Shown here piece by piece: positions 31,566 through 45,600 of a stretch of DNA of 64,000 bases. The translations under genes were made by a program, and so were the position numbers. How positions within the stretch are numbered: the stretch's first letter is position 1; each line of letters opens with the position of its first letter. The notes under the pieces are model-generated. The model did no database searches. It was not told the origin of the DNA and saw only the letters and a list, made by a program, of their open reading frames with translations. This DNA comes from Eutreptiella sp. 'Long Island Sound 2002' (lineage: Eukaryota > Euglenozoa > Euglenophyceae > Eutreptiales > Eutreptiaceae), in NCBI GenBank assembly GCA_964036045.1, contig OZ038382.1, positions 107,344,578 to 107,408,577 on the forward strand, written 5' to 3'.

Positions 31566-34479
31566 GCGGCGAGGCAAGCGCAGCTCCAGGCCGAGTGGGT
31601 AATAGTCCAGGTGGGGGCAGGCCAGCCCAGGCCCTGTGGACTCCCCCGTGGCACCGCCCTGCTGGTAGCTACGGAGGTGCCGCAGGACCCACACATGGCA
31701 GTGCACGCGCTGGAGGACCAGCCGGAGGACACGGGACACCTGGTGGTGCACCAGCGCGGAGGCCCGGCGTGGCTCAAGCAACATGTGACGGCGCTCCGGC
31801 CCTGGGCAAGCACGATCGCCGGAGCGGAAATCCGGCTGCAAGACCACCCGGCGATCAGTTCCGGCGACACCAGGGCGCTGAGCGTGGACCAACTGACCCC
31901 CAGCCACCCCGACGTCCGGTGGTACTCCGCCGACCTCAACGCAGGGTGGCTCAGCCCCACCGCGTACTACTGGATCCCAGAGGCCTGGGGCCACACCTCT
32001 TCCGACGCGTCGGGGGTCGGACCCTGCAATCACGCCACCAGCGTCGCTCTCGCCGCTGACCTCACCCGCACGTGGCCGGTGGACATCTGGGGCACGGTGC
32101 CCGACGGGGAGGGGGTGGCCGCCTCCCCCCCCCTGCAATACGGCGCCCACCGACCGTGGGTCCACAGGGTGGACGCCGAAGTCATCCTCCACCTCCTGCG
32201 ACACGCGGATCGCGAGCAGACTACGGGGGTCCCCGCGGGCGCGGCGAAGGTGGTCAACCAGATGCCCCTACGGTGGCCTCGGGACGGCCTGTGCGCGCGG
32301 GGGCGACACGCCGGGCACCCGTTCTGGTATGTCCTAGCCACCTCGCACAACAGTGACGCTCTACCGCACAAGGCGGACTGGGCAGCGTCCCAGGACAACG
32401 TGCTGCAGAACACGCCCCCGGACCCTAGCCACGCCCAACTCATTGTCGCCGGTCATGACGGCCACCTCGATCTACGGCCCCCACGATGCGGACACTCAGC
32501 AAGGTCGCGGTGCGGGCGCAGACGGACCATGCGCTGACGCACCGGGGACACACATTCCTAGGCGCGGCCCACGCCACAGCCTATGTCCAGCCCGGGACCT
32601 CACCGCGACGGCCACCAACCGCCGGGCGCTGCGGGCCAGAGACGGCCACACGCCGGTGCAGCGCAGGCTCCGCGTCCGTAAGGAGCGGCTCTACGGCGTC
32701 TCCGTCCTCCCACAGCCGTGCCTCCTATGCGGCAGCCCGGAGGAGACCCCGATGCACATGCACGTGGGGTGCGCCCACTCACGGCTCCTCTGGCCCTACT
32801 ACCGCCAGGCGGTGCACGAGGCGGCCTGCCACCTCCCAACCGGGGACAAAGCCCTGTGGGTGGCCTCGTGGCGCTCCGCAGGCGCCACATGGACGGAAGA
32901 CTTCTGCTCTGGGGTGGTGCCCGAGGAAGCAGAGGCGCAGCTCCGCGCCATAGCCCGCTACAACCCGCCAGGAGGGACCTCTGGGGACGATTTCCTCCAC
33001 CACATGCTCCGGCTAGGGGACTTCGCATGGGAGCTTCGCAACCACCGGCTGGAGCAACTCCTCCGCGGGCTCCTAAGTGCGGCGGCCCGTGTGCACCGAT
33101 GGGTCACCCCGGCAGAGGGCGACTGCCCCCCCCCTCCCCCGCGCCCTGACAAGGACTTCGTAGCCTCCCCCCGTTTCGTGGATGGCACTCTGGAGTGCCC
33201 GCCACAAGAGGGCCCCCACCCGTACCGGGACCTGCCGGGGGTTTTTTCGAGGCACCTGCAAGACGCTCTCTTTCCACCGTGGATCATGGGGCGCGGCTCC
33301 ATGACCGCGTGGGAGGCACACATAGTGGGTGAGGAGCCGGCGCGCGAGTGGGGCTGGTGGTGCGCCGCCACGCGCGCCCCGGAGACCCGTGCGCAACGAT
33401 ACGCCCCCATCCCGCTCAAGGGGTGGGGGCCCGACACCCGGCCGAGACCGACCGTGATCCGCGGGGCGGGACCTGACCACCCGTGGGACGCGGCAACGGG
33501 GGAATGGCTGCAAGCGGCCCCTGGGCCGCAAACAGGACGGACGGGGGACGTGTCCTCACTCGTCAGGACGCCCGTCCCCCCCCGCATCGTCCTTCACGCC
33601 GCCAACGTACTCCGGGCTACAGAGATACGCAAATGGGGAAACGACACGGCCACCGTCCGATGGCACCCCCCGGAGGACGGGGCCGCTCGACGCGCCGTGG
33701 CGCACTTCAAAACTGGGGGGCCGATATACGACGACGCCCTGTCCCCGCTGGGCGACAATCCAGGGGCCCTTGCTCCTCATGCTCCGCACCGACCTTGCAG
33801 CCGCGCTGTGCCAAGAGCTGGACGGCTGCGACGGGCTGCGAGTGGGGTGGGAGGCATTCGCGGACGGCACCCGACTGGCCCTCCTCCACCGGGACACCGC
33901 AGACGGATGCCAATGAGATACGCTGGCGCCCCACCTCACCGGGCGCCACGTGTATATGGCAACCCCCCCCAGGGGCACCCCCGCCCGGCGTGGGACAACC
34001 TCATCGCCGCCTTCCACGACCACGGGATTCTCTCGGACGACACATGGCGGGAGGTCCAGCGGAAGACGCTCAGCAGGGACTACCGGCGCCGCGTCCGCGC
34101 CCGCCTGCTGGAGATCTGGGACCCCCTCCGACAGAGGTGGGACGACCTCTGGCTCCGCCATCTCGACCCTTGGTCGCCGCCCTCCCACCTCCCACAAACC
34201 TGCCGACTCTGCGGGGAATGCGACACGGTGTCCTCCGCAGCATTGACAGGCGCCAGCAGGTGCGCGCGGTGCGCCCGGGTGGCCGCGTGCCCCTGGCCCG
34301 AACCTCCTGCGGGCCCGTGCAGGCGCACGGAGGAGGAAGCCTTGCACCGACGCATCGAGGGGGCACACGCCCTCTCACACGAACACGCGGGCCCCGCGGG
34401 CGCTGCCCCTCTGTGGATCCACGTGTACCTGCGGGACCCCACATCTGTTGCGCACCTGTCGCACGTGTTCGCGCCCTGA
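31566..34479 (+). pseudogene. Element D C-terminal extension with CCHC finger
   Basis: Frame 3 continues past the TAA to 32537, then a frameshift near 32480-32600 leads to frame 1, open to TGA 34477-34479. A finger CLLCGSPEETPM-H-MHVG-C (C-x2-C-x8-H-x4-C) is encoded at 32719-32772; CCHC fingers after RT are typical of non-LTR elements. Around 32440 the peptide LIVAGHDGHLDL could be a worn RNase H-like strand, but I cannot support that. The roughly 560 residues after the finger are Trp/Pro/Arg-rich and unrecognised, and a late Cys cluster (CRLCGECDTV...CARCARVAAC) near 34200-34300 may bind zinc. Confidence 0.6.
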
Positions 34480-34537
34480 CCCCCACCCGCCGCCACGCTT
34501 TGCAGAGCCCGCAGTACCATGCCACGCCGACAAGGGG

Positions 34538-34912
34538 ATGGGGCCGGGACACGCCAAGGCCCACCGCCGAGCGCAGGAGGCGACCGTCCGGGGCCTGGTA
34601 GCGGACGCGGTGGCGGAGGCGCATGAGGCGCACGCTGCCGCACGACCTGACCCGACGGGCAGTGCGAAGGCTTTCCTCAACGAGACCACCCTCCCGGCCG
34701 TCCGCGCCCTGAACAGAGCAGGGGCCCCTACGCTACTCCAGGCGATGCACCGGATCGTGAACGCCATCCAGCCGGGGCTCATCGGCCCAGAGGCGGCCCT
34801 CTACGGGCACTGGATGGAGTGGCGCGAATCCAACTGGTCGGGCCAGCCCCTGTCCATGGGGGACGGCCTGCGGCTGACGGGAGCGGGGTCTGCCATGTCC
34901 CTCCGCAGCAGC
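34538..34912 (+). pseudogene. Element D second ORF, 5' part (interrupted by element E)
   Basis: Frame 2, likely from ATG 34538 (MGPGHAKAHRRAQEATVRGL), 125 codons up to the E insertion. It starts 58 bases after the polyprotein stop. The product is Ala-rich and helical (VADAVAEAHEAHAAARPD). It continues in frame at 48031 once E and one CAGC are removed (..LRSSAPALLHALK..). No family recognised. Confidence 0.55.
34909..34912. repeat. Target-site duplication CAGC, left of element E
   Basis: CAGC precedes TAAAGAAGG and is repeated at 48027-48030 after the right LTR. Confidence 0.8.
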
Positions 34913-37271
34913 TAAAGAAGGTCCCTACCAGGAGCGGCCCCTGCTGTACCCCTTCCACCATAACCCGTCACTCCTAGGGTCTTGCTCCTCACCAGGGTCT
35001 GCATTTCCACAAAAAATAGAAAAAGGCTACTTCACACAAACTCTGGCAATACCCCAAAACCCAAGTACAATCCAAATCCAATCCACACTGCGGACTTTCC
35101 TTTCAGTACGCCGGGTGTCTCACGGTGCACACGGAGACACGGGCGTGGGCATGTACAAGAATTGCACCAAAGAGGAAGCCCTGAAATTGGCATATGAACA
35201 CAAAAAAAGTAAAGTTGGGGAAAGATGGAAACGTACACAATCACAGCCAGAGACCCCTCATTCCCTGGACTCAAGACCCTCCCCTGACTCGCCAACATGA
35301 TGTCCTGCACCCAGTCAAATAAGATGGCTAAATGCCATGTGTCAAAAGTGACTACATAAACCCCAAAAATGTGTTCTACCCAAAGCCTCTAAATCCTAGC
35401 CAAATAGGGTAGGTGGCGTGTCATGGCCTAGAGTAGCACTCAGGACCATGCCCTACCCTGACATAACCTTGGTTGGACTTGGTGTCAATTGGGCTTGGAG
35501 AACTGCCCCATGAAGATGACCTCACAACATGGTAAAATCAGGCAAATCACACCATTATGCCCAAAAATAGAATTATATACTCAAAAGTGCATACGGCAAA
35601 TGTTCAAATGCTCCATGCATGTGTCAAACCGGAATGTACTATACAAGGGTGAGATTTACCAAGGATCGATGCCCAAGAATATCCCATCATTGGCTCCGAA
35701 ACCCCTCCAGTTATGTACATGACATGCTTCACAAGTCAACTCATCAATTTGAGACCTAATTTTGTGAGGCCTCGTGTGTCATGCCAAAGTAACCACGTGA
35801 TCCGGCATATGGTGAGGTGCAAACACCGAAGCATATGCCAACATATAAGCAACATACCATAGTTCACAAATCTCTAGGCACTTTACTGTTAGCCGACCAG
35901 TTGAGCACATAGAATACAAAAATGAGCATAAAATGAGGTCAAAAACATGCAAATAATGCCAAATTCAAGACAATTACAATAGTATATAACTTCGCTCACC
36001 CATGGTATCAACATATGATTCAAAGCACGATTGCTTGGGACCATTTGCCAACAATCCCCTCACTTGGATCCCCACATGGACGCATGGGGACACCTTCGAA
36101 CCTCCTCCCAACACACACCATGAAAATGGGAAAATTGATAGTGGCGCTTGTGGGTCGCACCGTATGCCCTCCCACATGCACTATATGAGCGCTAGACTTA
36201 GTCCAACGCTATCGAGCTCATCATTGGGACATGGGCGAGACCCTTGCTACGTATGACTCCATATAGCTTCCTACAAACGGAGATATATAACATGGGCGTG
36301 AGCATATCGAAGCACATACCATGCATATAACACATACCCTCAAAGAGTGGCTCCCACCATGGTATGCCCTGCCCCTCCATGGACATAACTACACGTTAAA
36401 AATACGTAGGAACCCAAGGAAAATGTTTTGAGCAACACCAACACTCATGCGGTACACTCGAAGGTCGCATTAAACTATACGGTTGCACGGTCCAAGAGTT
36501 ATATATCACTCTCTACCCTCTTGACCATTATCCCTTGCTACACCGGGCATGTGTACACATCAAAGGCGTTTGATGCTTTCCAAATTAAGTTGAGACCAAG
36601 GCAGTTCCAACCCAATTCTCACAGTTGATATTCCCCGACGTGAGCCAGAGATATGATTCTTCAAAGGGGCCTCACGAATCACTTTTGTTTCGACCATATC
36701 TGCAAGCAAAATGAAGGACACAACAAAAGGAAGGTTGATTCGTGATCGGGGAAAAATGCATGACCACTCAGGATTCATCATATCAAGTGCGGCGATGTCG
36801 AAGTCGAAAATCTGATTCTGAACGTCTGAAAAAATCGAATTAATTTTGCGGGTGTATAATATGGAAATTGCGGAAGCAACGAACCCGTTACTGATGAAAT
36901 CTGACCCTTCAGCGGGGTTTCCGCCAAAATATCTGCAACAAACAGTTAACCAATCGGTTACCGCAAAATCGCGAGCCAACTGACAGTCACCGATACATTG
37001 ACAATCAGAACAGAAGGCTGAAAAATCACGGAAACATTATGATAAAGAAACCCTGTTAATTCCTGATATTCTGATATATAAATCTCAGCCGGCGGCGCCT
37101 CGGTATTGAATATGGCTGCTCATAGCTGGAATGGCCAAACCTTTCACACTATCACATCAGGTTAGGTCAGGTGGATGGGAGAGTATGATATCAGCCAATG
37201 GTGGCTGCCGGCACATAGATACACAGCCCAAGTGACCCAAAGATGGCCACAGGGGGTCCGAACCGGCTTCA
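34913..37271 (-). repeat. Element E 3' LTR (left copy)
   Basis: 2359 bp, starting TAAAGAAGG and ending CCGGCTTCA on the + strand. It includes the same in-LTR start codon as the 5' copy (ATG at 35004-35002, - strand). Two G-to-C-type differences and others separate it from the right copy. A TTTATATAT box (- strand, near 37075-37085) sits about 190 bases into the LTR. Confidence 0.92.
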
Positions 37272-37282
37272 CCCCCCTTCTC
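37272..37282 (-). promoter_or_regulatory. Element E polypurine tract
   Basis: GAGAAGGGGGG on the - strand directly abuts the LTR start TGAAGCC; identical to the F tract at 62734-62744. Confidence 0.88.
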
Positions 37283-37665
37283 AGAGCGTTGTATCCGCTC
37301 GGAAGTCTTTGAAGAGAGGACGGGAGGACCCCAATGGGCTCCAGTCCCCCCCCCCCATGTCTCAAGGACACATGGAGGCCCCACACACGTCGTAGGCGTC
37401 CCCCATGCCCCAAGGGAGGGGTGAGGACACTCGTAATCGGTGCCCTACGCCATATCCGGTCTCTTCTTGATCTACAACATGGACCAAGGGGATCAAAGAT
37501 AGAGAAACGTCGTTGGTCGACCTAAATAAGTATACCACAATGAAGTATGTATCTGGAGATCGAGTGAAGGGGGTATATGGCCAATGAGGGCCCAGAAATC
37601 CCCGGATGAACGCCCTCACCCGTCTCTCAAGCACAAAAACAAACAAAAATGCCAAGGGGAATCCA
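37283..37665 (-). other. Element E 3' untranslated region
   Basis: About 380 bases between the pol stop and the PPT, similar to 62353-62733 in F. No ORF; contains a C-run (37346-37357). Confidence 0.6.
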
Positions 37666-40600
37666 TTACGGTGCTACGGCAGCCACCAAATGGACCAACA
37701 CGTCCTTGACATCCAAAGAAATATTCTTTTTCTTCAGATACTCCATCCAGACCGTGGTGTACCGCGTCACAAAGCTGCTTGGAGGCTCCCAGGAATCCCT
37801 GGATGCGGCGAATCTCTTCCAACAGACCTTGAAAAGCCTCCCCCCAGGCGTCCCCGCGTCTGGCTTGTCTGTCAGGATCCCCTCGGCGGTGAAGTCGTCG
37901 TCCTCACCCTCGTCGTTCGAGTCCAGATCGCCGGCCGTGAACTCGAAGGTGACTGGACGTCCTCTGGGGTCTGGTGCTCGGGGACGAAGCTTGGTATGGT
38001 CGCGGTCCAGGATCTTGTTATCCCCCACACGAACCGCATACACATCCTGCCCGACCTTCCGCACGATTACCCCCGGCACATACCAAGACGCCTGCCGATG
38101 CCTGGACATGACATCCTTGTGGTGCCGCTCCACCCATACGGTGTCTTGGAGAGCATATTTCTGGACTTTTCCCTGCTTGAAGTACTTGGCCCTCTTCTCA
38201 TGCTCGTCCTGAAGTGCTTTGCACACCTTAGCCGCCGTGTCGTCCGCCTCAGCCATCATAGCGTTCGCATCCCGGGCCACTTTGCCATGGTTCAACCACC
38301 GGAGAGTGCGTGACACTCGATCCCGCACGAACAGGATACGAATGGGCGACAGTCCAGTGGGCCCCGGAAGGTCGTGATACGCCTGGAGTACTCTCCACAG
38401 CGAATTATGCCAGGCGGAACTTCTCAAACATCTGCCGCCCGGCCACCTCAGCCCGGCCATTCGACCGGCTGTGGTACGCCACGGTCTTGGCGTGCCGAAT
38501 CCCCATGTGCTTGCACATCGTCTTGAGCCACGTCCCCACACACTGACTGCCCCGATCGCTGCTGATGACAGCTTGGACATCAAAAATCGTCAGCCAATGC
38601 CTGATCATGGCATTAGCGACGGTCTTGGCCTGCAGACCCACTCCATGCTTGTCCTTCTTGTCCTTCTTTTTGGACTTCTTGCCCGGGACTGCTACGATAT
38701 ACCCGCTGTGCCTGTCCACCGCCAGGATGACACAATCATAGGTCTCTCCTTCCACAGTGACCTCCGGCATGGCGAACACATCCATGGCCACCGACTGCAT
38801 AGGGGCCTCCGGTATAGCCGTTTACACCGGGTTGCCCGCCGTGGAATGGTTGGGGCTCTTCGTGGCCCGACACACGGCGCAGTCGCTGCAGTACTTGTCC
38901 AGGATGGCGTAGTACCCCGGTGAGAACCCGAAGCGCCACTCCAGGTCCTGCTGCATCTTGTCCCGACCAGGATGCATGAGCTGGGCGTTATGCCAGTGGT
39001 CAATGAGCTCCTCCATTGGGTTCTCACGGACCAATAGCCTGTCCTTGAGGAACAGCTTATCCCCATCCTCGGTCAAGCCCTCAGTCCATTCGTCGTCTGA
39101 CGGGGCGCTCACGGCATTCCAGTACTTGCTCCAGTGCTCGGATGCCGCATAGTCATCCGACCAGTCCTCTGTAAGCACCGACCTGACTAGCTCTACAGGG
39201 GCCACCATCCATTGCTCGAGGGTTTCCTCTCTCCGGAACTTGGCCAGGTCCGTACGGTTTGCCATCACCACAAAGCACTTGACCCCCTGTTGCTCCATGG
39301 CCTTCTCCATCTCGATGATGCGCCTGGCGTCCTCGGTCTCCTCGGAGTCCCCATGGCTGGGGATGTCCATCCAAGCCTTGCCCGCAGGGTAGGCCCATCG
39401 ACTGAGGCAATCTGCCACAGTCTTGTCCTCCCCCGGGACGTACACGACACTGAGGTCGCACTTGGCGAACGTCTCATGCCATCGGGCCCTCCTTGCCGCC
39501 GGTCCCGAGGGGGTGTCGACGTGCTCCTTGTGCCAGCTCTGCAAGGACTGATGGTCCGTGCAAACCACCACCGGTTGCAATCCGATGTGGCCAGACAACT
39601 TCCTGAGCGCACAAACAATGGCGTACGTCTCCTTCTCCCTCGCGGTCCAGGTTCGACGTTGGCCCTCGGCCAGGATCAGGCTCCAAAACGCCACGGGTAC
39701 GTGCGACCCATCGTTCCGGATCTGCTCGAGGACTGCCCCTACAGCATAGTCCAAGGCGTCCGTGCGTAGCACGAATCCCTTTTCCGGGTCCATGAGGAAT
39801 AGCCCCAGGTGCCCCAGGAGTCGCCCCTTCAGGCGGCTGAACGCATCTTCGGCCTCAGGGGTCCAGGCAAGCTTCTTCCTGCTCCCCTTCCGGCCATCGA
39901 ACTTACCCACCTGCAGCATCTTGTGCAGCAGCCCTGACAGTTCTGCATACATCCGGACATAGCCCAAATAGTAGTTGGAGAACCCCATGAAGGATCAGAG
40001 TTTGCTGATGGTCTGGGGCTTCTCCCAGTGGTGCAGGGACGCCAGCTTCCAAGGCATGGGACGGCGTTGCCCGTGACCAACCACGTGACCTGCGAACTCC
40101 ACTTCCTTCACGAAGAGTGAGGCTTTGGTGGGCTTGCACACCATGTTGTGCTTGTCCAGCTCGCTGAGCACTTGGCGCAGATCCTTCTCATGCGCGTTGA
40201 TGAGCTCGTCCTCAGTCATGTCCTCCGTGCCGGACCAGATGATGATGTCATCGACAAAGGGGTCGGCACAGTCCCGGACAGGACCTAGTAGGTCCTCCAT
40301 CATGCGCTGGAAAGCGGCGTTGCCATTCTTGGCGCCCATAGGCACCACTTTCCACTGCATGGGCCCCAGCGGCGTTGACATCGCCGTGCAGGGCCTGGAG
40401 TCCGGGTGTAGCGGCATCTGGTGATAGCCGTGTTTCAGGTCTAACACCGTAAAGATGCGCTTTTTCTGTTGCTTTTGGAGGATGGTGTCAATCAGAGGAA
40501 GCGAGTACGAGTCGTGCTCGGTTTGCTCGTTCAAACCCCTGTAATCCATCACCAACCTCCACTCGCCCTTCTCCTTCTGGGGCACGATAAATGCTGGGCT

Positions 40601-42682
40601 GCCCCACTCACTGTCGGAGGGTTCGATCCAGCCCCGCTCAATAAACTCGGCCAACAACTTCTTCATGGCCTCAGCCCGATCGCCCTGAGGTTGGTAATCC
40701 CGATGACGATAGATCTTGGGGTTCGGCTTCAGCTTGATCTTCGCTGTACCAAACCTCCCACGATCTGGAGGGTTCTTGTTGGCGACGCCACTGAAAAGCC
40801 GCGGATAGGCATTGATCAGCCTCTCCTTCAGCTCGGCGACCTTCGGGTTCTCCTGGGCCTCTTCAGCCGCTTGCTTCGGTTTCGACACAACCGACCGCAC
40901 TGTGGTATAGGCCTCTTCCGGGTCTGATTCCAACTTCTCCTCGTCCGATATGCCGTCTTCATCGTCGTGGGGAGCTCTTCCCACCGATAGTCTTTGGAAA
41001 TTTGCGGCATTTGCTTGGTTCTTGTCGTTATCGGCACCCATTCTTGGAAAATCCCATGTCGGCGGGTCCGACCCAACCGGACCATCATATTGGTCCGCGA
41101 TGTAATCCATGACCCCCGCCACGAACTCATCCTTCTCGTACCTGCCGGTGACCAACATCTTGTCATCCCACCAATGCAGTGATCTGACCATGGCCCGCCC
41201 CTTTTTGGCTGCCACACGGTCGTGCATCCCCATTCGCCTGTAGTTGACGACGTGGTCGATGTCGGAGTGGGACAGGATGTCAATGCCACCAATTAGCTGA
41301 TCTGTCCCCCCCTTGGGCTCAAACATGACCCGCATGGGCACCACCTCCACCCTACGGATGAATGCTTCATCACCCGTGGGCTGGGCTTGCGCCCCATCCA
41401 CCAGGAAAGCCTTGGTACCCCACGCTTGACCCGGGGGGGGCATTGATACACCTTTGGCGTCGATGACCAGCTCCTTCTCTGGCCTGAATGACATCTCGTT
41501 CAGGGTGATGGAGTCCAGCGTAGACTTGAGAACTCCCAGTGGACATGGGGTGGATCCTATGCCGGTTATGACCAGGATCCCCTTCGCCCTATCCGCGACG
41601 ATCTTCTCCACCGTACGTCTGGTATTGTCCAGGGAGCCATGCCAATACATGGGCCCCCACTCCTTCAAACCCCAATGCCTGTGCCAGGCTGAGTCTCCTC
41701 GATGCCAATGCCTCCTACACTTCCGCAAAAGTGGGGCATCCCGGAAAGCGAAGACGTCCGTCTCGGGCGCTTCGGCTCCCAGCGTCTGGATCATCCTGGC
41801 ATACACCTGGGGCGCCATACCATACTCCGTGAGCTGAACTCCGCGGTCTCCTCTGGACTTGGCACCCACAGCTTGCACCGCTTGGATGATCCGATCCTCT
41901 TCCTCAGCATTCCATTGGGATGATCCGCATGCATAGTCCGTGGACAGCCATGTGAGGCATTCATCATCCTCCCGGACCAGCGTTGCACGATGGGGAAGGG
42001 CTCCAATGGCGTTTCCCACCATGAAGTCATACCCCAGGATCATATCCCAATCTGTAATGTCGGCCACATTGAAGTTCCCGGATAGAGTGCTTCTCTTCGC
42101 CAAATCAGGGCGGTTCAAGCGCTCATGCTCCCAGAATTCGATACTGATAGTGGCCTCATGGGTGCCACCACCCATAGTCTCTCCATTGGCCACCTTGGGG
42201 CGTACCGGTCTACTGCTGGGCTGCAGGGATTCCTCTTCGAACAACTCTCTCTGAACCAGGCTCACCTGGGCACCTGTATCCACCAAAACATCCACTACCA
42301 ACTCCTCTTGTCCGCACCGTACGCGCACCTTCAAGTGCAACTGCCGCTCGTCACCATGCGGTGTATGGACGACTCTCACTGCATGCAACTCTAGCACATC
42401 CGGGTGCATCAGGACTTCGAGGGTATGGTCACGGATGGTGTAGATCTTGGGCTGGTCCTGCCCGTCCAGGGGGCTCTCCGTGGTCGCTCCTTCCTTCTTG
42501 CCACGTCCCTTGCCCACATAAACTTCCCTTGGCAGGGCGCTCCAGGGGTTGGGACTGGTGAAACTCAGTGGTTTTGACTCTTCTGGAGCCTTCTTTGGCA
42601 CCCGATGTGCCTTTGCTTTCTCTGGGATTCCACTGATTTTCGGAGGAGAGACCTCGGAGGTCCCACTCCTGTTGGGGCTCCT
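37666..42682 (-). pseudogene. Element E pro-pol
   Basis: Continuous with gag across the TAG at 42683-42685. Protease VDTGAQVSLV (about 42270); inserted domain TDVFAFRDAP...HWHRGDSAWHRHWG...GILVITG (about 41565-41775); RT with MSTPLGPMQWKVVPMG and CADPFVDDIII (about 40245-40262); RNase H (RTDALDYAVGAVLEQ, CTDHQSLQSW, ADCLSRWAYPAG); zinc-binding segment (WHNAQLMHP...CSDCAVC); integrase (MDVFAMPEV, SSDRGSQ, NGRAEVAGR); and chromodomain (CWKRFAASRDSWEPPSSF) to VAAVAP. Lesions: TGA 39995-39997 (Arg in F), TAA 38822-38824 (Tyr in F), and a deletion near 38405-38440 that removes about ten residues after MFEKFR and shifts frame. Confidence 0.88.
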
Positions 42683-42685
42683 CTA
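42674..42685 (-). promoter_or_regulatory. Gag/pol boundary amber codon, candidate readthrough site (element E)
   Basis: GTC TAG AGG AGC CCC in frame with both gag and pol. The same 12 bases from TAG occur in F, and element C differs only in the first base after TAG. There is no other stop for hundreds of codons downstream in this frame. Confidence 0.65.
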
Positions 42686-45600
42686 GACATGGCCTGCCGC
42701 AGCTCCCTCCTGCTGCGATCCGCTCAGACTTTGTCCACCACGTTGCTGGGCTTTGAGTTCCTCCAACGTCCTCAACATGTCCTCAGCAACCTCCTCGATC
42801 GACCTCACGCGTCGGTCTGGACCAGGTCCTCCACCATAGCCTTTTCCTCCGCCTTTCCCTTGGCCCTTTCCTTGGCCTTTACCACCGTCTCCGTCCTCTG
42901 CCTTACAATCGGCAATTCGTTGCTCCTTGGGCTTCCTGGCGGGATGGGCGGCGAAGTACGTCTTCTTGTCCTCCTCATATACCTTGCGATGCCGCTGGTC
43001 ATGTGCATGGTTGTTCCCCTTGCCGTAGCAGACCCAGCAACTGGTGTGCTGCAATCTGTACTCGCGGAACGAGAGCGGCGGTTTCCTGATCCTCCGCGGT
43101 TCTCTGCGGTTCTTGGTCCTGGGGTCTAAGCGGTTCCACCTGGACCTGTCCTGCCCATTCTCCTTCATGTTGTGCGCTACGTACGCGAAGAAGTGGGCTT
43201 CTTCATGATCCTCTGGGGTGGTCGCGGTCCAGAGATCTTGGCCGCTTCCACTCCCTTCCTCCGCGGTGCCGACCGTGTCCCCCTTGACCTCTCGCTCGTG
43301 GCGATCTCCTCGATGACCTCAATGTCCTTGGCCTTGTCGATTCTGCACGTGGGCCTCGTTCTTGGCGTTGAGCTCCAGCTCCACCGTGATGTACTTCACG
43401 ATCTCGTCCAGGCTCATGCGGGCGAAGATGACCTGCAGCCTCAGCGGTTCTCCGCGCCTCCACTCCACGTTGTTGAGGCGCAGCAACCTTTGCCCCATGG
43501 TGTCGCCGATTACCTCCACATAGACGGCATTCTTCAACCCCAACATGCGGCTGGGCTCGCCGAGGTTTCGCCCGAAAAACTCCATTATTCCGGCGTGGGT
43601 GTCCTCCGATGCCATGATCCGTACGGCCACGCGCTTCTTTGCTCTCTTCTTCTCCTCCTCCTCCACTCGCCTCTTCCAGTGGCCGGGGAGGACGTCATTC
43701 AGCAGGTGTCGGATCTCGCTGGCCTCATTCCAGTCCTCCACCAGCTTGAGGCTTCTTCGGTACTTTCGGATGTACCGATTCCATTCCCGCACCCTCAGCT
43801 CCCCGCGCTCCAGCGGCAGCGTAATGGAACATAAATCCTTCAACTTCTGGTTGGGGGCGTCCACTCGCTCCTCGTCCTCCAGCCACTGGAGGCAGGCCTG
43901 CTCCGTCTGGATCACTCCCTCGCGGATCTGATCCCTGAGCCCCTCCTTCAGGTCCTGCGCCAGCCTGTGTGGGAATGTCCGACATACCAACTTGTCCTCT
44001 GACGCTCCCCTCATCTCACCGACGACTTCCTCGGCGAAGTCCTCCCAATCCAGGATGAAATCATCCAGGTTGGAGGGGTTGCCATCGTAGTAGGGGATTT
44101 TGATTCCCCTGAGGTCGTCAATTCTGATGGCGTCTCCGACGTCCGCAGCCACCACTCCACCTAGACGGATACCACCTGTGGCCGGGGGGTGTGAGTACAC
44201 TCCCCACACATCCCTCTCCTCCATGGACTGCGGTCCAGTTGGGACTGAACTCATGGGGTTTGGAATGCGGGAAGGACTTGCTCCACCGGCTGTCCATATC
44301 CCCGTATTGGGGTCCTTCACCAACAGGTTTCCGCCTGGGTGGCCTCGACCATGTCTGTCGGCGCTTCCCATGGTTCGCCCATGCATGGTCTGGCTCTGGA
44401 TCTTCTCTTCCGCATAAACTGCATGGGCAGTTGTAGTGGTCGGTGGGTCCTGGGCGGCATGGGACATCTGTACCGTCAGGCTCCTCAGGTCCGCCGTTGT
44501 GTGCCCTTCCCGCATTGACCCAGCTGGTGCCGTTTGCTCCCCGAGCATTATGGATTCGCTGAACATGGGAACAAACGGCAGCGCACCCGGGTCAACACGC
44601 GGAGGCGCGTAGGGTGCCTCTGCAGCGCCGCCCATGGGTTTCTCCATGGCGCTCCTGAGGTCTTAACCCGCTCAAACGGCTCTGCTGCTGCCGGCTTTGG
44701 TGGGAGCTCCGGACCCGAGGCGAGGGATTGTAACTCCTCTAGCCTTTTCAGGCGTCCCGGCATGTCCTCCACCAGGTGGAGGAGGCTGTCCACCACTCGC
44801 TGCTGCTTCTGCAGGGCCAGCTCCAGATTCTCCCGGTACCGGTCCTGTTCTGCTCGCAGCTCCACCATGTCTCTCTCCGCTGCTGACTGGTCATCTAGGA
44901 TTACCACGACGTCCTCCTCTAGACCGTCCTTCGCGTTGTCCAGGCGGTCGAGGTGCTGCACGATGGCGTCCATCCCCATCTTTCGGTACTTCCCGATGAG
45001 GAAGGATACGTGCTCGCAGTGGCACTCAACGTGCTTTCAACCAGATCCGGCGCATCCCACGGTTCGTGGCGCCTCGGACTCCTCTGCCATGGGTGTGTCA
45101 CCCATGCTATCCCGCGTTGGTTCCGTGTGCCGGGCCACAGGCGCCGTTCTGGCTCTTGCGGGCCTCTCCAACGCCTCGGCGTCATGCTCCAGGCTGGGTT
45201 CTGGGGCCGTGTTCGCCCTTGTGAGCGGTCTGGCCATCTCCTCCGACTCCGAAGGGTAAGCGGTCCGATAGCCCTCGGAGTGCTCCTCGGAGTCTGCAGC
45301 CGACCACAGCCTGACCGGGCTGCGATCCGTCTCCATCGCCCTGGTTTCCGCCGCGGGTTTTGGGGACCCGCGCTTCCGGTAACGCCGGGCTCGGCCGTTG
45401 CTGCCAGTCTCCTCCAACTCCTCCGCAGCGGACCGGAGGTTGCAAGCCTTGCGGCATTGCCTTTCACACATGGAGGCCAGGTCCTCCATGTCTAGCCCAT
45501 GTCCTGCAAGGGCTCTCCGTTCTGAGCATCTCCGCTCTTCTCGGGCTTCCCAGTCCGGCGTCGACTCGACGGACTCCACGATCTGCACCCGGGGCGTCCT

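Noticed and set aside
32435-32520. RNase H domain in element D
   Set aside because: Only one strand-like peptide (LIVAGHDGHLDL) and a frameshift; the remaining RNase H residues cannot be found.
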